From the NCBI RefSeq assembly GCF_002127225.1, contig NZ_NFUR01000003.1:186001-250000 (forward strand): DNA of 64,000 bases. The letters are read 5' to 3'. The notes beneath the pieces are model-generated. The model was not told where the DNA came from, ran no database searches, and saw nothing but the letters and a program-made list of their open reading frames with translations. Positions 1-11,175 of this stretch are shown here, piece by piece. A program made the translations under genes and the position numbers. The DNA is from Sphingomonas sp. IBVSS2. GTDB taxonomy: Bacteria; Pseudomonadota; Alphaproteobacteria; Sphingomonadales; Sphingomonadaceae. Within the stretch, counting starts at the first letter, position 1. Each line of letters starts with the position of its first letter.

Positions 1-41
1 GGCGAGTGGTGTGCATTTGGAATTCCTCGAAACGAAAGTCT

Positions 42-491
42 TCAGGCCGGCTCGACGTCGAGCGAGCCGCTCCGCGCGCCGGTGATGCGGACATGCGCGC
101 CGGCGGGGGCATCCGGGCCGTTGGCCAGCCACTCGCCGTCGCCCACCTTCACGCGGCCCTGGCCGGCGACGATGGGTTCGACCACGGTGACCACCTGGCC
201 GATCAGCCGGGCGACGCGGTCGTTGAGCAGCGGATCCTCGCTCGGCACCGGATTGGCGCGATACCAGCGCCGCCCGACCGCCACTGCCGCCGCCGAGGCC
301 CCCGCGAACAGGAACACCTCGAACACCAGGTCGAACGCGGGCACGAGCAGCGTGACGATACCGGTCACCGCGGCACCCGCAGCGATGAAGACCAGGAAGA
401 CACCCGGTACGAGCAGCTCGGCGATGGCGAGCAGCGCGGCGAGGATCAGCCAGGCCAGGCCCGGCACGGCGAGCAGTTGGTCGAAGTTCAT
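42..491 (-). CDS. NfeD family membrane protein
   Basis: A 149-residue protein with three closely spaced hydrophobic segments (about residues 10-27, 29-49 and 53-75) and a soluble C-terminal part (90-149) that fits the NfeD OB-fold domain. NfeD proteins partner with SPFH/stomatin proteins in membrane microdomains and quality control, and here the gene follows an SPFH gene with a one-base gap, so the two are almost certainly co-transcribed. The ATG at 491 was preferred to an upstream in-frame start because the preceding 25 residues are Arg-rich and lie inside the SPFH gene. Family assignment is firm; the specific role is inferred from pairing. Confidence 0.88.
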   Translation of the reverse strand: MNFDQLLAVPGLAWLILAALLAIAELLVPGVFLVFIAAGAAVTGIVTLLVPAFDLVFEVFLFAGASAAAVAVGRRWYRANPVPSEDPLLNDRVARLIGQVVTVVEPIVAGQGRVKVGDGEWLANGPDAPAGAHVRITGARSGSLDVEPA

Positions 492-492
492 C

Positions 493-1485
493 TCAACTCT
501 CCTGGGGTCCGAACGGCCGCGGGCGCGACGGTGCCGGCGGCGCGGGCGGACGCGGCGCGCCGCCATTGCCGCTGCCGCCCAGCGCGTCGCGCGCCAGCTC
601 GCCGATGCCGCCCAGCGTGCCGATCAGCTGCGTCGCCTCGACCGGGAACAGGATGGTCTTGGCATTCGGCGAAGTGGCGAACTTGCCCACGGCTTCCACA
701 TATTTCTGCGCGATGAAGTAGTTGAGCGACTGGCTCGAGCCCTGCTCGATCGCATCCGAGACGAGCTGGGTCGCCTTGGCCTCGGCCTCGGCCGAGCGTT
801 CGCGCGCCTCGGCGTCGCGGAAGGCCGCCTCGCGCCGGCCCTCGGCCTCGAGGATCTTGGACTGTTTCTGGCCCTCGGCGCGCAGGATCTCCGAGGCGCG
901 GGTGCCCTCGGCCTCCAGGATGTTGGCGCGCTTCTCGCGCTCGGCCTTCATCTGGCGGCCCATCGCGTTGACGATGTCGGCGGGCGGGCGGATGTCCTTG
1001 ATCTCGACGCGCGTGATCTTCACGCCCCAGGGCGTCGTCGCATGGTCCACCACCGAAAGCAGCCGCGCGTTGATCTCGTCACGCTTCGACAGCGTCTCGT
1101 CCAGGTCCATCGAGCCCATCACGGTGCGCAGGTTGGTGGTGGTGAGCTGGAGCAGCGCGATATAGAGGTCCGACACCTCATAGGCCGCCTTGGCCGCGTC
1201 GAGGACCTGGAAGAACACCACGCCGTCGGTGGAGATCATCGCATTGTCCTTGGTGATGATCTCCTGGCCGGGAATGTCGATCACCTGCTCCATCATGTTC
1301 ACGCGCCGGCCCACCCGGTAGAAGAAGGCCGGATAGAAGTTGAAGCCCGGCGTCGCGACCGTGGTGAAGCGGCCGAAATGCTCGATCGTGTACTGATAGC
1401 CCTGGCGGACGATCGTGACGCTCGAGAAGAGATAGAGCACGACCACCGCGGCCACCGCGCCCAGGAAGACATTGAGTACGAGCAT
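493..1485 (-). CDS. SPFH/band 7 (stomatin-like, QmcA type) protein
   Basis: A 330-residue protein with one N-terminal membrane segment (about 3-20), the SPFH/PHB domain (about 25-190), an Ala/Glu-rich coiled coil with repeated ILEAEG and ILRAEG motifs (about 190-250), and a proline-rich tail. This is the QmcA/stomatin architecture: a membrane-anchored scaffold that oligomerises and often modulates FtsH-type proteolysis. The ATG at 1485 has a GGGGGAG ribosome site five bases upstream and starts directly with the hydrophobic segment; an in-frame start at 1512 would add nine residues. It forms an operon with the NfeD gene downstream and diverges from the CoA-lyase gene at 1564. Confidence 0.92.
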   Translation of the reverse strand: MLVLNVFLGAVAAVVVLYLFSSVTIVRQGYQYTIEHFGRFTTVATPGFNFYPAFFYRVGRRVNMMEQVIDIPGQEIITKDNAMISTDGVVFFQVLDAAKAAYEVSDLYIALLQLTTTNLRTVMGSMDLDETLSKRDEINARLLSVVDHATTPWGVKITRVEIKDIRPPADIVNAMGRQMKAEREKRANILEAEGTRASEILRAEGQKQSKILEAEGRREAAFRDAEARERSAEAEAKATQLVSDAIEQGSSQSLNYFIAQKYVEAVGKFATSPNAKTILFPVEATQLIGTLGGIGELARDALGGSGNGGAPRPPAPPAPSRPRPFGPQES

Positions 1486-1563
1486 TCCGACTCCCCCGAA
1501 GAATGTGGCCACAAAAGAATGTGGTCCTCGCCAATCCGCTCCTTGCTAGCATAGAGAAGGGGC

Positions 1564-2403
1564 ATGATCACAGCCCGTCTCGCACCGCGCACCGCCTTGT
1601 TCCTTCCCGCCTCGAACCCGCGGGCGATCGAGAAGGCGCGGGGGCTCGCGGCGGATCTGGTGATCCTCGACCTGGAAGACGCGGTGAAGGATGCGGACAA
1701 GGCGCAAGCGCGCCTCGCCGCGGTGGCGGCGGTTGCCGAGGGGTTCGGCCCGCGTCTCGCCGCGATCCGCCTGAACGGCATCGGATCGAGCGAGCATCCG
1801 GATGACGTCGCCGCCGTGGCGTCGTCCGCCGCCGATTTCGCGGTGCTGCCCAAGGCCGAGGAGGCCGGCGAGGTCGCCCGGCTGGCGCATGCGCTCGGCA
1901 AGCCGCTGCTGGCGATGATCGAGACCCCGCTCGGCGTGCTCGCCGCCGCCGCGATCGCCGCGGTACCGGGCGTGGCCGGCCTGATCGCCGGCACCAACGA
2001 CCTTGCCGCCACGCTCCGCCTGCCGCCGTCGAGCGGCCGCGCGCAGATGTCGGTCGCGTTGCAGACGATCGTCCTCGCGGCCCGCGCCGGCGGGGTCTGG
2101 GCGCTGGACGGGGTCTTCAATCGGCTCGACGATGCCGAGGGCCTGGCGGCGGAGTGCCGCGAGGGGAGGGCGCTGGGCTTCGACGGCAAGTCGCTGATCC
2201 ATCCCGGCCAGCTTGCCATCGCCACCCGCGCTTTCGGCCCGAGCGAGGCCGAGATCGCCGACGCCCGTGCGCTGATCGCGGCGGCGACCGGAGGGGCCGA
2301 GCGGTATGAGGGGCGGATGATCGAGGCGATGCATGTCGACCAGGCACGAGCTCTGCTCGAGCGCGCCGCCGATCGGACCAGTACGGAACATTTCGAAGCC
2401 TGA
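1564..2403 (+). CDS. HpcH/HpaI aldolase / citrate lyase beta-like CoA-ester lyase
   Basis: A 279-residue TIM-barrel protein of the CitE-like CoA-ester lyase family. Visible motifs are VILDLEDAV near residue 33, whose acidic residues bind the metal, the LIAGTNDLA loop, and the GFDGKSLIHPGQL segment near the end that contacts substrate in malyl-CoA and citramalyl-CoA lyases. Such enzymes cleave or form malyl-, citramalyl- or related CoA esters. No genes for the alpha or acyl-carrier subunits of citrate lyase are nearby, so a stand-alone CoA-ester lyase is likelier than a citrate lyase subunit. It starts 78 bases from the divergent SPFH gene. The exact substrate cannot be read from sequence. Confidence 0.86.
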   Translation: MITARLAPRTALFLPASNPRAIEKARGLAADLVILDLEDAVKDADKAQARLAAVAAVAEGFGPRLAAIRLNGIGSSEHPDDVAAVASSAADFAVLPKAEEAGEVARLAHALGKPLLAMIETPLGVLAAAAIAAVPGVAGLIAGTNDLAATLRLPPSSGRAQMSVALQTIVLAARAGGVWALDGVFNRLDDAEGLAAECREGRALGFDGKSLIHPGQLAIATRAFGPSEAEIADARALIAAATGGAERYEGRMIEAMHVDQARALLERAADRTSTEHFEA

Positions 2404-2442
2404 AGCCGGCCGGGTTGGGCGGACAGCCTCTATGATGACTTT

Positions 2443-4366
<1,924 letters not shown>

Positions 4367-4471
4367 GCGAGCGGTCCCGATTGAAGACGGGCGGGTGGGC
4401 CGGCCCGGCCGAAGTGATTGCGTGCGCTTGGTAATTCGCTATCCATCGGGATAGTGCCAAGTTTCGATCGC

Positions 4472-4501
4472 GCCCGGCTGCTGCCGGGCTACGCCCTTTT
4501 T
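4472..4501 (+). terminator. Possible intrinsic terminator after guaB
   Basis: GCCCGGC (4472-4478) and GCCGGGC (4483-4489) form a 7-bp GC stem with a four-base loop; five T residues (4497-4501) follow after a seven-base gap. The gap weakens the call, but the position fits guaB termination and argues that the next gene starts downstream of it. Confidence 0.4.
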
Positions 4502-4582
4502 CGCCCGCTCAGCGCAGCGCCCGAGATACCCGCCAACCCCGTTTCGGAGCATCGTCTACCCCCCTCGGCCGGCTTCTCGACG

Positions 4583-5467
4583 ATGCAGTTGTGGGGCGCG
4601 CTCGGGCTGAGCATGGCGATCTGCGCCGTGCTGCTGTGGAAGGCGGAACTCCGGGTGGATCTGCTGCGGCCGGGCAATGCGCCCTATCTCGTCGGGCTGG
4701 CGCTCGCCTTCGCGGTTCGACCCGCGCTTGCCAGAACCGGTTTCCGCTGGGCGAAGCCGGCATCCGATGGCGCGGACTATTTCGGCCTGTTCACGGCGAT
4801 GGCGCTGACCGGCGCGGTGAGCACCTATCCGCTGGCCGCGTTGTCGCAGGGCTTTGCCGATGCCCCGCTCCAGCGGATCGACGAGGCGCTGCACTTCCAC
4901 TGGCTTGCCTGGTACGAGACGGTGGCCGCGCATCCCAGCCTCCAGCGGCTCGGCGTGGCTGCCTATCAGAGCATCTACCTGATTCCGGCCGCGCTCCTCG
5001 CCGCCTTCGCGATCCGGGGCGAGCGGCGCGAGGCGCACCGGTTCCTTGCCGGCTTCTGGCTGGCCGCGCTGATCACGCTGAGCCTCTACCTGCTGATGCC
5101 CGCGCTGGGCCCTTTGACATATCTCTGGAAGGGCCCGATCCCCTATATGCCGACCAGCGCGATCTGGCAGGAGCAGCTGATCCCGGCATTGCGTGCCCGC
5201 CAGGTCGGGCTGGTCAACCTCGACGAGTTGCGCGGGCTGGTCTCGGCGCCGAGCTTCCACACCGCTTCCGGCGTTCTCTACATCGCCGCTGCCTGGCGCT
5301 GCGGTCGTCTGCGCTGGCCGCTGATCTTCCTCACCCTCGCGATGCTGCTGGCGACTCCGATCGAGGGGACTCACTATCTGTCGGACATGATCATCGGGGC
5401 CGCGGTGGCGCTGGTGGCGCTGATGGCGGCGGGGAGGTTGGTGGAGCGGTTCGGCGCGGCGCACTGA
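4583..5467 (+). CDS. PAP2 superfamily membrane phosphatase/phosphotransferase (Aur1/Ipt1-like type)
   Basis: A 294-residue integral membrane protein with about six hydrophobic helices. It shows the last two PAP2 signature motifs: SAPSFHTASG (histidine of motif 2) and GTHYLSD (motif 3 His/Asp pair). This subgroup includes phosphatidic acid phosphatases and inositol-phosphorylceramide synthases, which act at the outer face of the inner membrane. Because sphingomonads make sphingolipids, a lipid head-group transferase is possible, but that is inference. The ATG at 4583 was chosen over an in-frame TTG at 4418 because the extra 55 residues are not membrane-like and would span the putative guaB terminator. 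Convergent with the methyltransferase gene. Confidence 0.78.
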   Translation: MQLWGALGLSMAICAVLLWKAELRVDLLRPGNAPYLVGLALAFAVRPALARTGFRWAKPASDGADYFGLFTAMALTGAVSTYPLAALSQGFADAPLQRIDEALHFHWLAWYETVAAHPSLQRLGVAAYQSIYLIPAALLAAFAIRGERREAHRFLAGFWLAALITLSLYLLMPALGPLTYLWKGPIPYMPTSAIWQEQLIPALRARQVGLVNLDELRGLVSAPSFHTASGVLYIAAAWRCGRLRWPLIFLTLAMLLATPIEGTHYLSDMIIGAAVALVALMAAGRLVERFGAAH

Positions 5468-5479
5468 GCGGGCATGGTC

Positions 5480-6241
5480 TCAGCGCCTGCGATAGGCGTA
5501 CATGCTCGTCTCGTAGGGAAAGGCGATCTCGCCCCCGCCGGCCAGCTCGGGCGTTCGGGCGATGAACGCCCGCACATCGCGCTCGACCTGGTCGCGCTGT
5601 TCCGCGGGAAGCCCCGCGATGAAGCTCACCGAGAGCGTGCGCTTGAGCACCACCTGCTCGGCGGTGCCGATATGGGCGTTGCGGACATGGCGTTCGTCGA
5701 CCAGCTCGAAGCCGGGCGCGGGGAAGACGCTGCGCCACGCGCCGGTGCGATAGCGCGGGGTGTCGCCTTCATGGCGGTTGGTGATTTCGGAAAGCGCCGC
5801 GACCCAGGGCACCGCCTCGTCGCGGCCGTTCCAGATCAGGCCGAGCATCCCGCCCGGCCTCAGCACCCGGTGCATCTCCGCCAGCGCCGCATGCGTGGCG
5901 AACCAGTGGAAGGCCTGCGCGCAGACCACGACATCGACCGAGGCATCGGGCAGCGGGATCGCCTCGGCGGTTCCGGCCAGCGCCTCCACGTCGGGATGGG
6001 TGCGGATCAACTGTTCCCGCATCTCGGCGATCGGCTCGACGGCGGCGATGTCCCCGCCGGCTTCCCGCAGCACCGGGATGAACTTGCCGGTGCCCGCACC
6101 AAGCTCGAGCACCCGGCGGCCCGGGCCGATGTGCAGGACCTCGCGGAGCCAGGCGAGCGCTTCGGGCGGGTAGCCCGGCCGGCCTGCGACATAGTCCCGC
6201 GCGCCCCGGTGATATCCCTTCGACTGTTCATGGATCCGCAT
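5480..6241 (-). CDS. Class I SAM-dependent methyltransferase
   Basis: A 253-residue Methyltransf_11-type protein. Motif I VLELGAGTGKF (about residues 43-53) binds S-adenosylmethionine, and AFHWF plus VLRPGGMLGLIW mark the later core strands. The N-terminus (YHRGARDYVAGRPGYP) matches the group that includes trans-aconitate methyltransferase-like and uncharacterised YafE-like enzymes. A GGGAG ribosome site precedes the ATG. It is the downstream gene of a minus-strand pair with the SDR at 6338, about 100 bases away. The substrate is not predictable. Confidence 0.85.
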   Translation of the reverse strand: MRIHEQSKGYHRGARDYVAGRPGYPPEALAWLREVLHIGPGRRVLELGAGTGKFIPVLREAGGDIAAVEPIAEMREQLIRTHPDVEALAGTAEAIPLPDASVDVVVCAQAFHWFATHAALAEMHRVLRPGGMLGLIWNGRDEAVPWVAALSEITNRHEGDTPRYRTGAWRSVFPAPGFELVDERHVRNAHIGTAEQVVLKRTLSVSFIAGLPAEQRDQVERDVRAFIARTPELAGGGEIAFPYETSMYAYRRR

Positions 6242-6337
6242 CGTGCCAGCTCCCTGTGCTGCATCGTCACCGCCAACGCGCAGGCTGGCCCGCCGGGCCC
6301 GTGCCGATCGAGAAGGAAGACCGGCACGGGCCCAGGT

Positions 6338-7087
6338 TCAGCGCGCCTGCGCGAGCGCCACGGCGTCGGGCCCCGCGGGAAAGCGGAGCTGGCCGGTATC
6401 GTCCCGCACCGCGTTCCACACCGCTTCGGCCACGTCGTTTTCCGTGGTCGTCATCGCGGGCGCGGCAAGGGCTTCCAGGATCGGTCGTGCGAAATCGGCA
6501 TATTCGCCCGGCAGCAATTCCTCGACCGGGACGATGGCATTCGCGCCGAACCGCGTGGTCGGAGCATAGCCTGGCTCGACCAGCTTCGCCCGGATGCCGA
6601 AATGGGCGAGCTCATGCGCGAGCGAGCCGGTGAAGCCCTCGATCGCCTGTTTCGATCCGGTATAGGCCGCGGCGAGCGGGAAGGCGCCCAGCGTTACGCT
6701 CGAGGTCACGTTGACGAGGATTCCCGAACGGCGCCGGCGCATCTGGGGGATGACTGCCTGGCACATCGCCATCACGCCGATCGTGTTGGTTTCGAAGAGC
6801 TGGCGGACCAGCGACATCGGCATCGCCTCGAAGGCACCCACGCCGCCGATGCCCGCATTGTTGACGAGCACGTCGATCGGGCCCGCGGCTTCGAGCAGCG
6901 CGTCGATGCTCCCCTGATCGGTCACATCGAGCGGCAGCACCCGCAGCCGCGCCGAGGCGCCGCCGAACCGCGCGGCTTCGGGCCGTCGCATCGTCGCCAC
7001 GACGTTCCAGCCGCGCGAAAGGAACAGCTCCACGGTGGCCTTGCCATAGCCCGACGAGGTGCCGGTGATGAGGATCGTCTTGGTCAT
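6338..7087 (-). CDS. Short-chain dehydrogenase/reductase (SDR)
   Basis: A 249-residue classical SDR. The cofactor loop reads TGTSSGYGKA rather than the usual TGxxxGIG, with Tyr replacing the Ile; NNAG and the catalytic YTGSK (Tyr and Lys) with an upstream Ser are present. The early Arg pair after strand 2 (TMRRPE) suggests NADP preference. GGAGA lies seven bases before the ATG. It diverges from an AraC-type regulator across 98 bases that contain a long imperfect palindrome, so that regulator probably controls it. Confidence 0.9.
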   Translation of the reverse strand: MTKTILITGTSSGYGKATVELFLSRGWNVVATMRRPEAARFGGASARLRVLPLDVTDQGSIDALLEAAGPIDVLVNNAGIGGVGAFEAMPMSLVRQLFETNTIGVMAMCQAVIPQMRRRRSGILVNVTSSVTLGAFPLAAAYTGSKQAIEGFTGSLAHELAHFGIRAKLVEPGYAPTTRFGANAIVPVEELLPGEYADFARPILEALAAPAMTTTENDVAEAVWNAVRDDTGQLRFPAGPDAVALAQAR

Positions 7088-7134
7088 TGCCTGTCTCCTT
7101 GGCTTCGATGCCGATGAGATAGACAGGCTCTTCG

Positions 7135-7178
7135 GGACGATATATAATGAGAAATCCGTAATAGATTATAGATCGTCC
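7135..7178. promoter_or_regulatory. Imperfect palindrome in the SDR/AraC divergent promoter region
   Basis: GGACGATATATAAT (7135-7148) pairs with ATTATAGATCGTCC (7165-7178) in 13 of 14 positions across a 16-base spacer. It is AT-rich in a GC-rich genome, contains TATAAT-like cores on both strands, and ends seven bases before the AraC start. It is a candidate operator/promoter for the divergent pair. Confidence 0.5.
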
Positions 7179-7185
7179 AAAATAG

Positions 7186-8094
7186 ATGGATCCTCTAAGC
7201 GACATCATCGCGCTGCTCCGGCCCAGCGCCGCCGTCTCCAAGCCGATATCCGGGCGCGGGCGATGGGGCGTCCGCTATCGTCCGCACGACGCGCCCGGAT
7301 TCACGATCATTCTTTCGGGCGAGGCCTGGATCACCTTCGATGGCGAGGCGCCGTTGCGGCTTGCCGAAGGGGATTTCCTGCTGCTGCCGACAACGCCGGC
7401 CTTCACGCTCGCCAGCGAACCCGGCACGGCCGGGACGGCGGTGGAGCCGCGCAACGAGGCGGTCCGGCATGGCGAGCAGGAGGGGGAGCCGGATTTCACG
7501 GCATTGGGCGGGAGCTTCGCGTTCGAGCGCGTGAATGCGTCGCTCCTGCTCGCCTTGTTGCCGGGCCGCATCCATATCCCGGCCTCGGAAGGCCGGACGA
7601 CGCGGTTCGGCCGGCTGATCGAGCTGCTCGCCGAGGAATGCGTCACCAATTATCCGGGCAAGGAGCTGATCGTCCAGCGGATGCTCGAGGCGCTGCTGGT
7701 CGAGGCGCTGCGCTGGCGCGGCATCGGAAACCAGAGGATGCCGGCCGGCCTGCTCAGCGGCATGCGCGACCCGGCGCTTGCCCGCGCCCTGCACGCGATC
7801 CACGCCGATGTTCGTGCGGGCTGGACGGTCGCCGAGCTGGCCGGTGTCGCCGGCATGTCGCGATCGGCCTTCGCGGCCCGGTTCGGCGAGGTGCTTGGGT
7901 GCGCCCCGATCGAATATCTGGCGCGCTGGCGCATGGCGATCGCCAAGGACGCCCTGAGCCGGGGCACGAAGTCGCTGGACCGGATCGCCGACGAGATCGG
8001 CTATGAGTCGGCGAGCGCGTTCAGCACCGCTTTCCGCAAGCGGCTCGGTTGTTCGCCGGGCAGGTTCGCGCGCGGCGATGTGACCGGCAGGTAG
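7186..8094 (+). CDS. AraC family transcriptional regulator with N-terminal cupin
   Basis: A 302-residue regulator. The N-terminal half (GFTIILSGEAW, AEGDFLLLP) is a cupin-type sensor domain of the Cupin_6 kind, and the C-terminal ~100 residues hold two helix-turn-helix motifs (WTVAELAGVAGMSRSAFAARF, then SLDRIADEIGYESASAFSTAF). Members of this subgroup usually control an adjacent SDR or oxidoreductase, matching the divergent SDR at 6338. The ATG at 7186 has no ribosome site and lies just after a palindrome with promoter-like AT-rich cores, so a very short leader or leaderless mRNA is possible. Confidence 0.9.
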   Translation: MDPLSDIIALLRPSAAVSKPISGRGRWGVRYRPHDAPGFTIILSGEAWITFDGEAPLRLAEGDFLLLPTTPAFTLASEPGTAGTAVEPRNEAVRHGEQEGEPDFTALGGSFAFERVNASLLLALLPGRIHIPASEGRTTRFGRLIELLAEECVTNYPGKELIVQRMLEALLVEALRWRGIGNQRMPAGLLSGMRDPALARALHAIHADVRAGWTVAELAGVAGMSRSAFAARFGEVLGCAPIEYLARWRMAIAKDALSRGTKSLDRIADEIGYESASAFSTAFRKRLGCSPGRFARGDVTGR

Positions 8095-8109
8095 CGGCGG
8101 GCCGCCTGC

Positions 8110-9279
8110 TCAGTCCCCATAGCCGATCCGCACCGCGCGCGCAGCCTCGGCCGCCAATCGCCGTGCGGTATCGGTATCCCCTGCCAGGGCCAGCGCCACG
8201 CCCATCCGTCGATACGGTCGCGAATTCGGCTTGCCGAAGATGCGCACGTCCACTTCGCCGCCCGGCACGGCCAGCGCCTCGGCCAGTCCCGCATAGGAAA
8301 GCGCCTCCGAAGCCCGGTCCGCCAGGATCACTGCGCTCGCCGAAGGTCCGCGAAGCGCGATCGACGGGATCGGCAGGCCCATCACCGCCCGCGCATGCAG
8401 GTCGAACTCGCTGAGGTTCTGCGAGATCAAGGTCACCATGCCGGTGTCATGGGGGCGGGGAGACAGTTCGGAGAAGATCACCTCCTCGCCCTTCACGAAG
8501 AATTCCACGCCGAAAATGCCATAGCCGCCCAGGTCGTCGACGACCTTGCGGGCCATGTCCTGCGCATCTGCGATGGCGGAGGCCGACATGGCGGCGGGCT
8601 GCCAGCTCTCCTGATAGTCGCCGCGTTCCTGGCGGTGGCCGATCGGCGGACAGAAGAGCACGCCGGTGCGCGTGCGGATCGTCAGCAGCGTGATCTCATA
8701 GTCGAAGTCGACGAACTCCTCGACGATCACCCGCTTGCGGTCGCCGCGCATATTGGCCACGGCATAGTCCCAGGCAGCCTCCAGCGCACCCGCCTCGCGG
8801 ACCGTGCTCTGGCCCTTGCCCGAAGAGGACATGACCGGCTTGATCACGCAGGGCAGGCCGGTGTGCCCGGCCCCGGCCAGCACTTCCTCCAGGCTCTCGG
8901 CATATCGGTATCGCGACGTGCGCAGGCCGAGCTCGACGGCGGCGACCTCGCGGATGCCGTCGCGGTTCATCGTCATCATCGTCGCACGGGCGGAGGGGAC
9001 GATGGTGAAGCCCTCGGCCTCCAGTTCGGCGAGCACTTCGGTGCGGATCGCTTCCACTTCGGGCACGACATAGTCCGGCCGGTGCTTCTCCACCGCCGCG
9101 CGCAGCAGCGTGCCGTCGAGCATCGAGAATACTTCGAAGCCGTCCGCCACCTGCATCGCCGGTGCGCCCGCATAGGCATCGCACGCGATCACCTGGGCGC
9201 CCAGCCGCTTGGCGGAGATCACGAACTCGCGGCCGAGCTCGCCCGAGCCGAGGAGCAGGATCTTCGCCGTGAATGCCAT
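8110..9279 (-). CDS. purT: Formate-dependent phosphoribosylglycinamide formyltransferase (GAR transformylase 2)
   Basis: A 389-residue ATP-grasp enzyme of full length. PurT uses ATP and formate to make formyl-GAR, the folate-independent version of purine step 3. Motifs: [12 protein letters not shown] at the start, [10 protein letters not shown] (ATP-grasp glycine loop), [14 protein letters not shown], and [11 protein letters not shown] (metal ligands). It faces the AraC gene convergently with 15 bases between stops and diverges from the RsmB-like gene. An alternative within the family is PurK, but the GELGRE and SPRPHDTG patterns favour PurT. Confidence 0.96.
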   Translation of the reverse strand: MAFTAKILLLGSGELGREFVISAKRLGAQVIACDAYAGAPAMQVADGFEVFSMLDGTLLRAAVEKHRPDYVVPEVEAIRTEVLAELEAEGFTIVPSARATMMTMNRDGIREVAAVELGLRTSRYRYAESLEEVLAGAGHTGLPCVIKPVMSSSGKGQSTVREAGALEAAWDYAVANMRGDRKRVIVEEFVDFDYEITLLTIRTRTGVLFCPPIGHRQERGDYQESWQPAAMSASAIADAQDMARKVVDDLGGYGIFGVEFFVKGEEVIFSELSPRPHDTGMVTLISQNLSEFDLHARAVMGLPIPSIALRGPSASAVILADRASEALSYAGLAEALAVPGGEVDVRIFGKPNSRPYRRMGVALALAGDTDTARRLAAEAARAVRIGYGD

Positions 9280-9380
9280 GTGCTTGCCTTCCTGTTGGGT
9301 TGGCGCGTCAGTGGCGGGATCGGGCGGGCTTGTCGAGATTTCGCTGTCAAAACCGCATTCGTTCTGCTTGTGACGAAGCC

Positions 9381-10565
9381 ATGAACCCCGCGGCGCGGCT
9401 CCAGGCTGCCATCGACCTGCTCGACAAGATCATCGCCGCCGCCCGCGATCAGGGCGGATCGGCCGATACGATCATCGCCCGCTGGTTCGCCGAGCGCCGC
9501 TATGCCGGCTCCAAGGACCGCCGGGCCATCCGCGCGCTGGTCTATGACGCGATCCGCATGCTCGGCGAGCGCCCGGAGAGCGGCCGCGCCGCGATGCTGG
9601 CGCTGGTCCGCCGCCAGCCCGAGCTGGCTGCGCTGTTCGACGGATCGCCCTATGGCCCCGCAGCGATCGCGCCGGATGAGCCCGCGGCCGCGGCGGGCGT
9701 GCTGCCGGCCTGGCTGGCCGAGGCTTTCACCTCGTCCGGCCTGGATGCCGATGAGCAGGCGGCGCTGCTCGAGCGCGCGCCGCTCGATATCCGCGTCAAC
9801 ACGCTCAAGGCCGATCCGGCGGCGATCCAGGCCGGGATCCCCGGCGCCGTGCCGCTGCCGTGCCTGTCCGCTGGCCTGAGGGTGCCGTCGGATGCGGCTG
9901 TCGAGCAACTGCCCGCCTACAAGGAAGGCCGGCTCGAAGTGCAGGACGCCGGCAGCCAGTTCGTCAGCCTGGCGGCGGGCGTGGAGCGGGGGCAGCACGT
10001 CATCGATCTGTGTGCCGGTGGCGGCGGCAAGACCCTCGCACTGGCCGCGGCGATGGCGAACCATGGTTCGATCCTCGCCTGCGATGTCGATCGCCCGCGG
10101 CTTTCCCGGCTGATGCCCCGTGCCGAGCGGGCGGGGGTGTCGATCGCCGAGACTCGCCTCCTCAACCCGAACCAGGAGGCGGCGATGCTCGCCGACCAGA
10201 GCGGCCGCGCGGATGTGGTGCTGATCGACGCGCCTTGCTCGGGCACCGGCACCTGGCGCCGCAATCCCGAGGCGCGCTGGCGGCTTACTCCGCAGCGGCT
10301 GGACCGTTATGTCGCGACCCAGGCCGCGCTGCTCGATATCGCCGCCGATCTCGTGCGCCCCGGCGGCATGCTCGTGCACGTCGTCTGCTCGCTGCTCGAT
10401 GCGGAAGGGGCAGGCCAGGCCCAGGCGTTCCTCGACCGGCATCCGGGCTGGAGCGCCCAGCCGCTGTCGCTCGGTGCCGGCACGCCGCGTGGACCGGGGC
10501 TGCGCTTCACCCCGCTTGCGGACTCGACCGATGGCTTTTTTGTCGCGAGGATGCGCCGGCCATGA
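9381..10565 (+). CDS. RsmB/NOP family RNA (cytosine-5) methyltransferase
   Basis: A 394-residue enzyme with an N-terminal NusB-like helical region (about 1-130) and a C-terminal methyltransferase core. It shows the SAM loop [11 protein letters not shown], motif [17 protein letters not shown] with the release cysteine, and the motif VI catalytic cysteine in HVVCSLL. These enzymes methylate C5 of cytosine in rRNA (RsmB acts on 16S C967). The ATG at 9381 starts the usual MNPAARLQ; the frame stays open upstream but without family-like residues. Its stop overlaps a possible ATG of the TPR gene that follows. Confidence 0.92.
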   Translation: MNPAARLQAAIDLLDKIIAAARDQGGSADTIIARWFAERRYAGSKDRRAIRALVYDAIRMLGERPESGRAAMLALVRRQPELAALFDGSPYGPAAIAPDEPAAAAGVLPAWLAEAFTSSGLDADEQAALLERAPLDIRVNTLKADPAAIQAGIPGAVPLPCLSAGLRVPSDAAVEQLPAYKEGRLEVQDAGSQFVSLAAGVERGQHVIDLCAGGGGKTLALAAAMANHGSILACDVDRPRLSRLMPRAERAGVSIAETRLLNPNQEAAMLADQSGRADVVLIDAPCSGTGTWRRNPEARWRLTPQRLDRYVATQAALLDIAADLVRPGGMLVHVVCSLLDAEGAGQAQAFLDRHPGWSAQPLSLGAGTPRGPGLRFTPLADSTDGFFVARMRRP

Positions 10566-10594
10566 TAGCGACGGGGCAGATTTCGGAGAATGTG

Positions 10595-11110
10595 ATGCGT
10601 TTCACTGCGATTGGGGCGGCCGGTGCGTTGCTGCTGCTGTCGGTTTCCACCTCGCTGATGGCGCAGCGTGCCGACAACCAGATCGATCCGCGTTCGATGG
10701 AACTCGTCCGGCAGGGCCGCGCGGCGCTGGCCGCCGGCAATGTCGAGGGCGCGGGCGATGTGCTGGAGAGCGCCCTGGCGGTGGACCCGCGCAATCGCGA
10801 GGCCTATCTCGTCCTCGCCGAGATCGCGCGCAGGAACAATTTGCCGGGCAAGGCGATCCGCCTCTATCGCGAGGCGCTGAGCCTTGAGCCGAACGACACC
10901 GCGGCGCTGCGTGGCCAGGGCGAGGCGATGGTCGCCAAGGGCGCGATGGAGCGGGCCAAGGAGAATCTGGCCAAGATCGAGAAGCTCTGCGCCAAGGCAT
11001 GTGCCGATGCGACTCAGCTCTCGGCGGCGATCGCCAAGGGGCCGCCGGTCACCACCGCCCAGGCCGAACCCGTGCCGGTGCCAAGCGCCACGCCGACGGC
11101 CAAGCCCTGA
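10595..11110 (+). CDS. Secreted tetratricopeptide-repeat protein
   Basis: A 171-residue protein with a signal peptide (about 1-24, ending SLMAQ), two to three TPR units (about 35-115: LVRQGRAALAAGNVEGA, AYLVLAEIARRNNLPGKAI, ALRGQGEAMVAKGAMERA) and a Pro/Thr-rich tail. It is probably periplasmic and a protein-interaction scaffold. ATG at 10595 has a GGAGA site at good spacing and starts the signal peptide; an ATG at 10562 overlapping the upstream stop is an alternative. It is coupled to the RsmB-like gene. Confidence 0.85.
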   Translation: MRFTAIGAAGALLLLSVSTSLMAQRADNQIDPRSMELVRQGRAALAAGNVEGAGDVLESALAVDPRNREAYLVLAEIARRNNLPGKAIRLYREALSLEPNDTAALRGQGEAMVAKGAMERAKENLAKIEKLCAKACADATQLSAAIAKGPPVTTAQAEPVPVPSATPTAKP

Positions 11111-11135
11111 TCCCGTCTGCAAACTAGGATCTCGC

Positions 11136-11154
11136 CTGCCGGGCATTCCGGCAG
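11136..11154. terminator. Hairpin between convergent TPR and rsmA genes
   Basis: CTGCCGG and CCGGCAG form a perfect 7-bp stem with a five-base loop between the two converging genes. There is no T-run, so it is only a possible bidirectional termination structure. Confidence 0.3.
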
Positions 11155-11175
11155 AGCGGTACGGCCCCGACGGCT

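Noticed and set aside
1..41. Sequence left of the NfeD gene
   Set aside because: Only 41 bases; no start, stop or signal can be supported.
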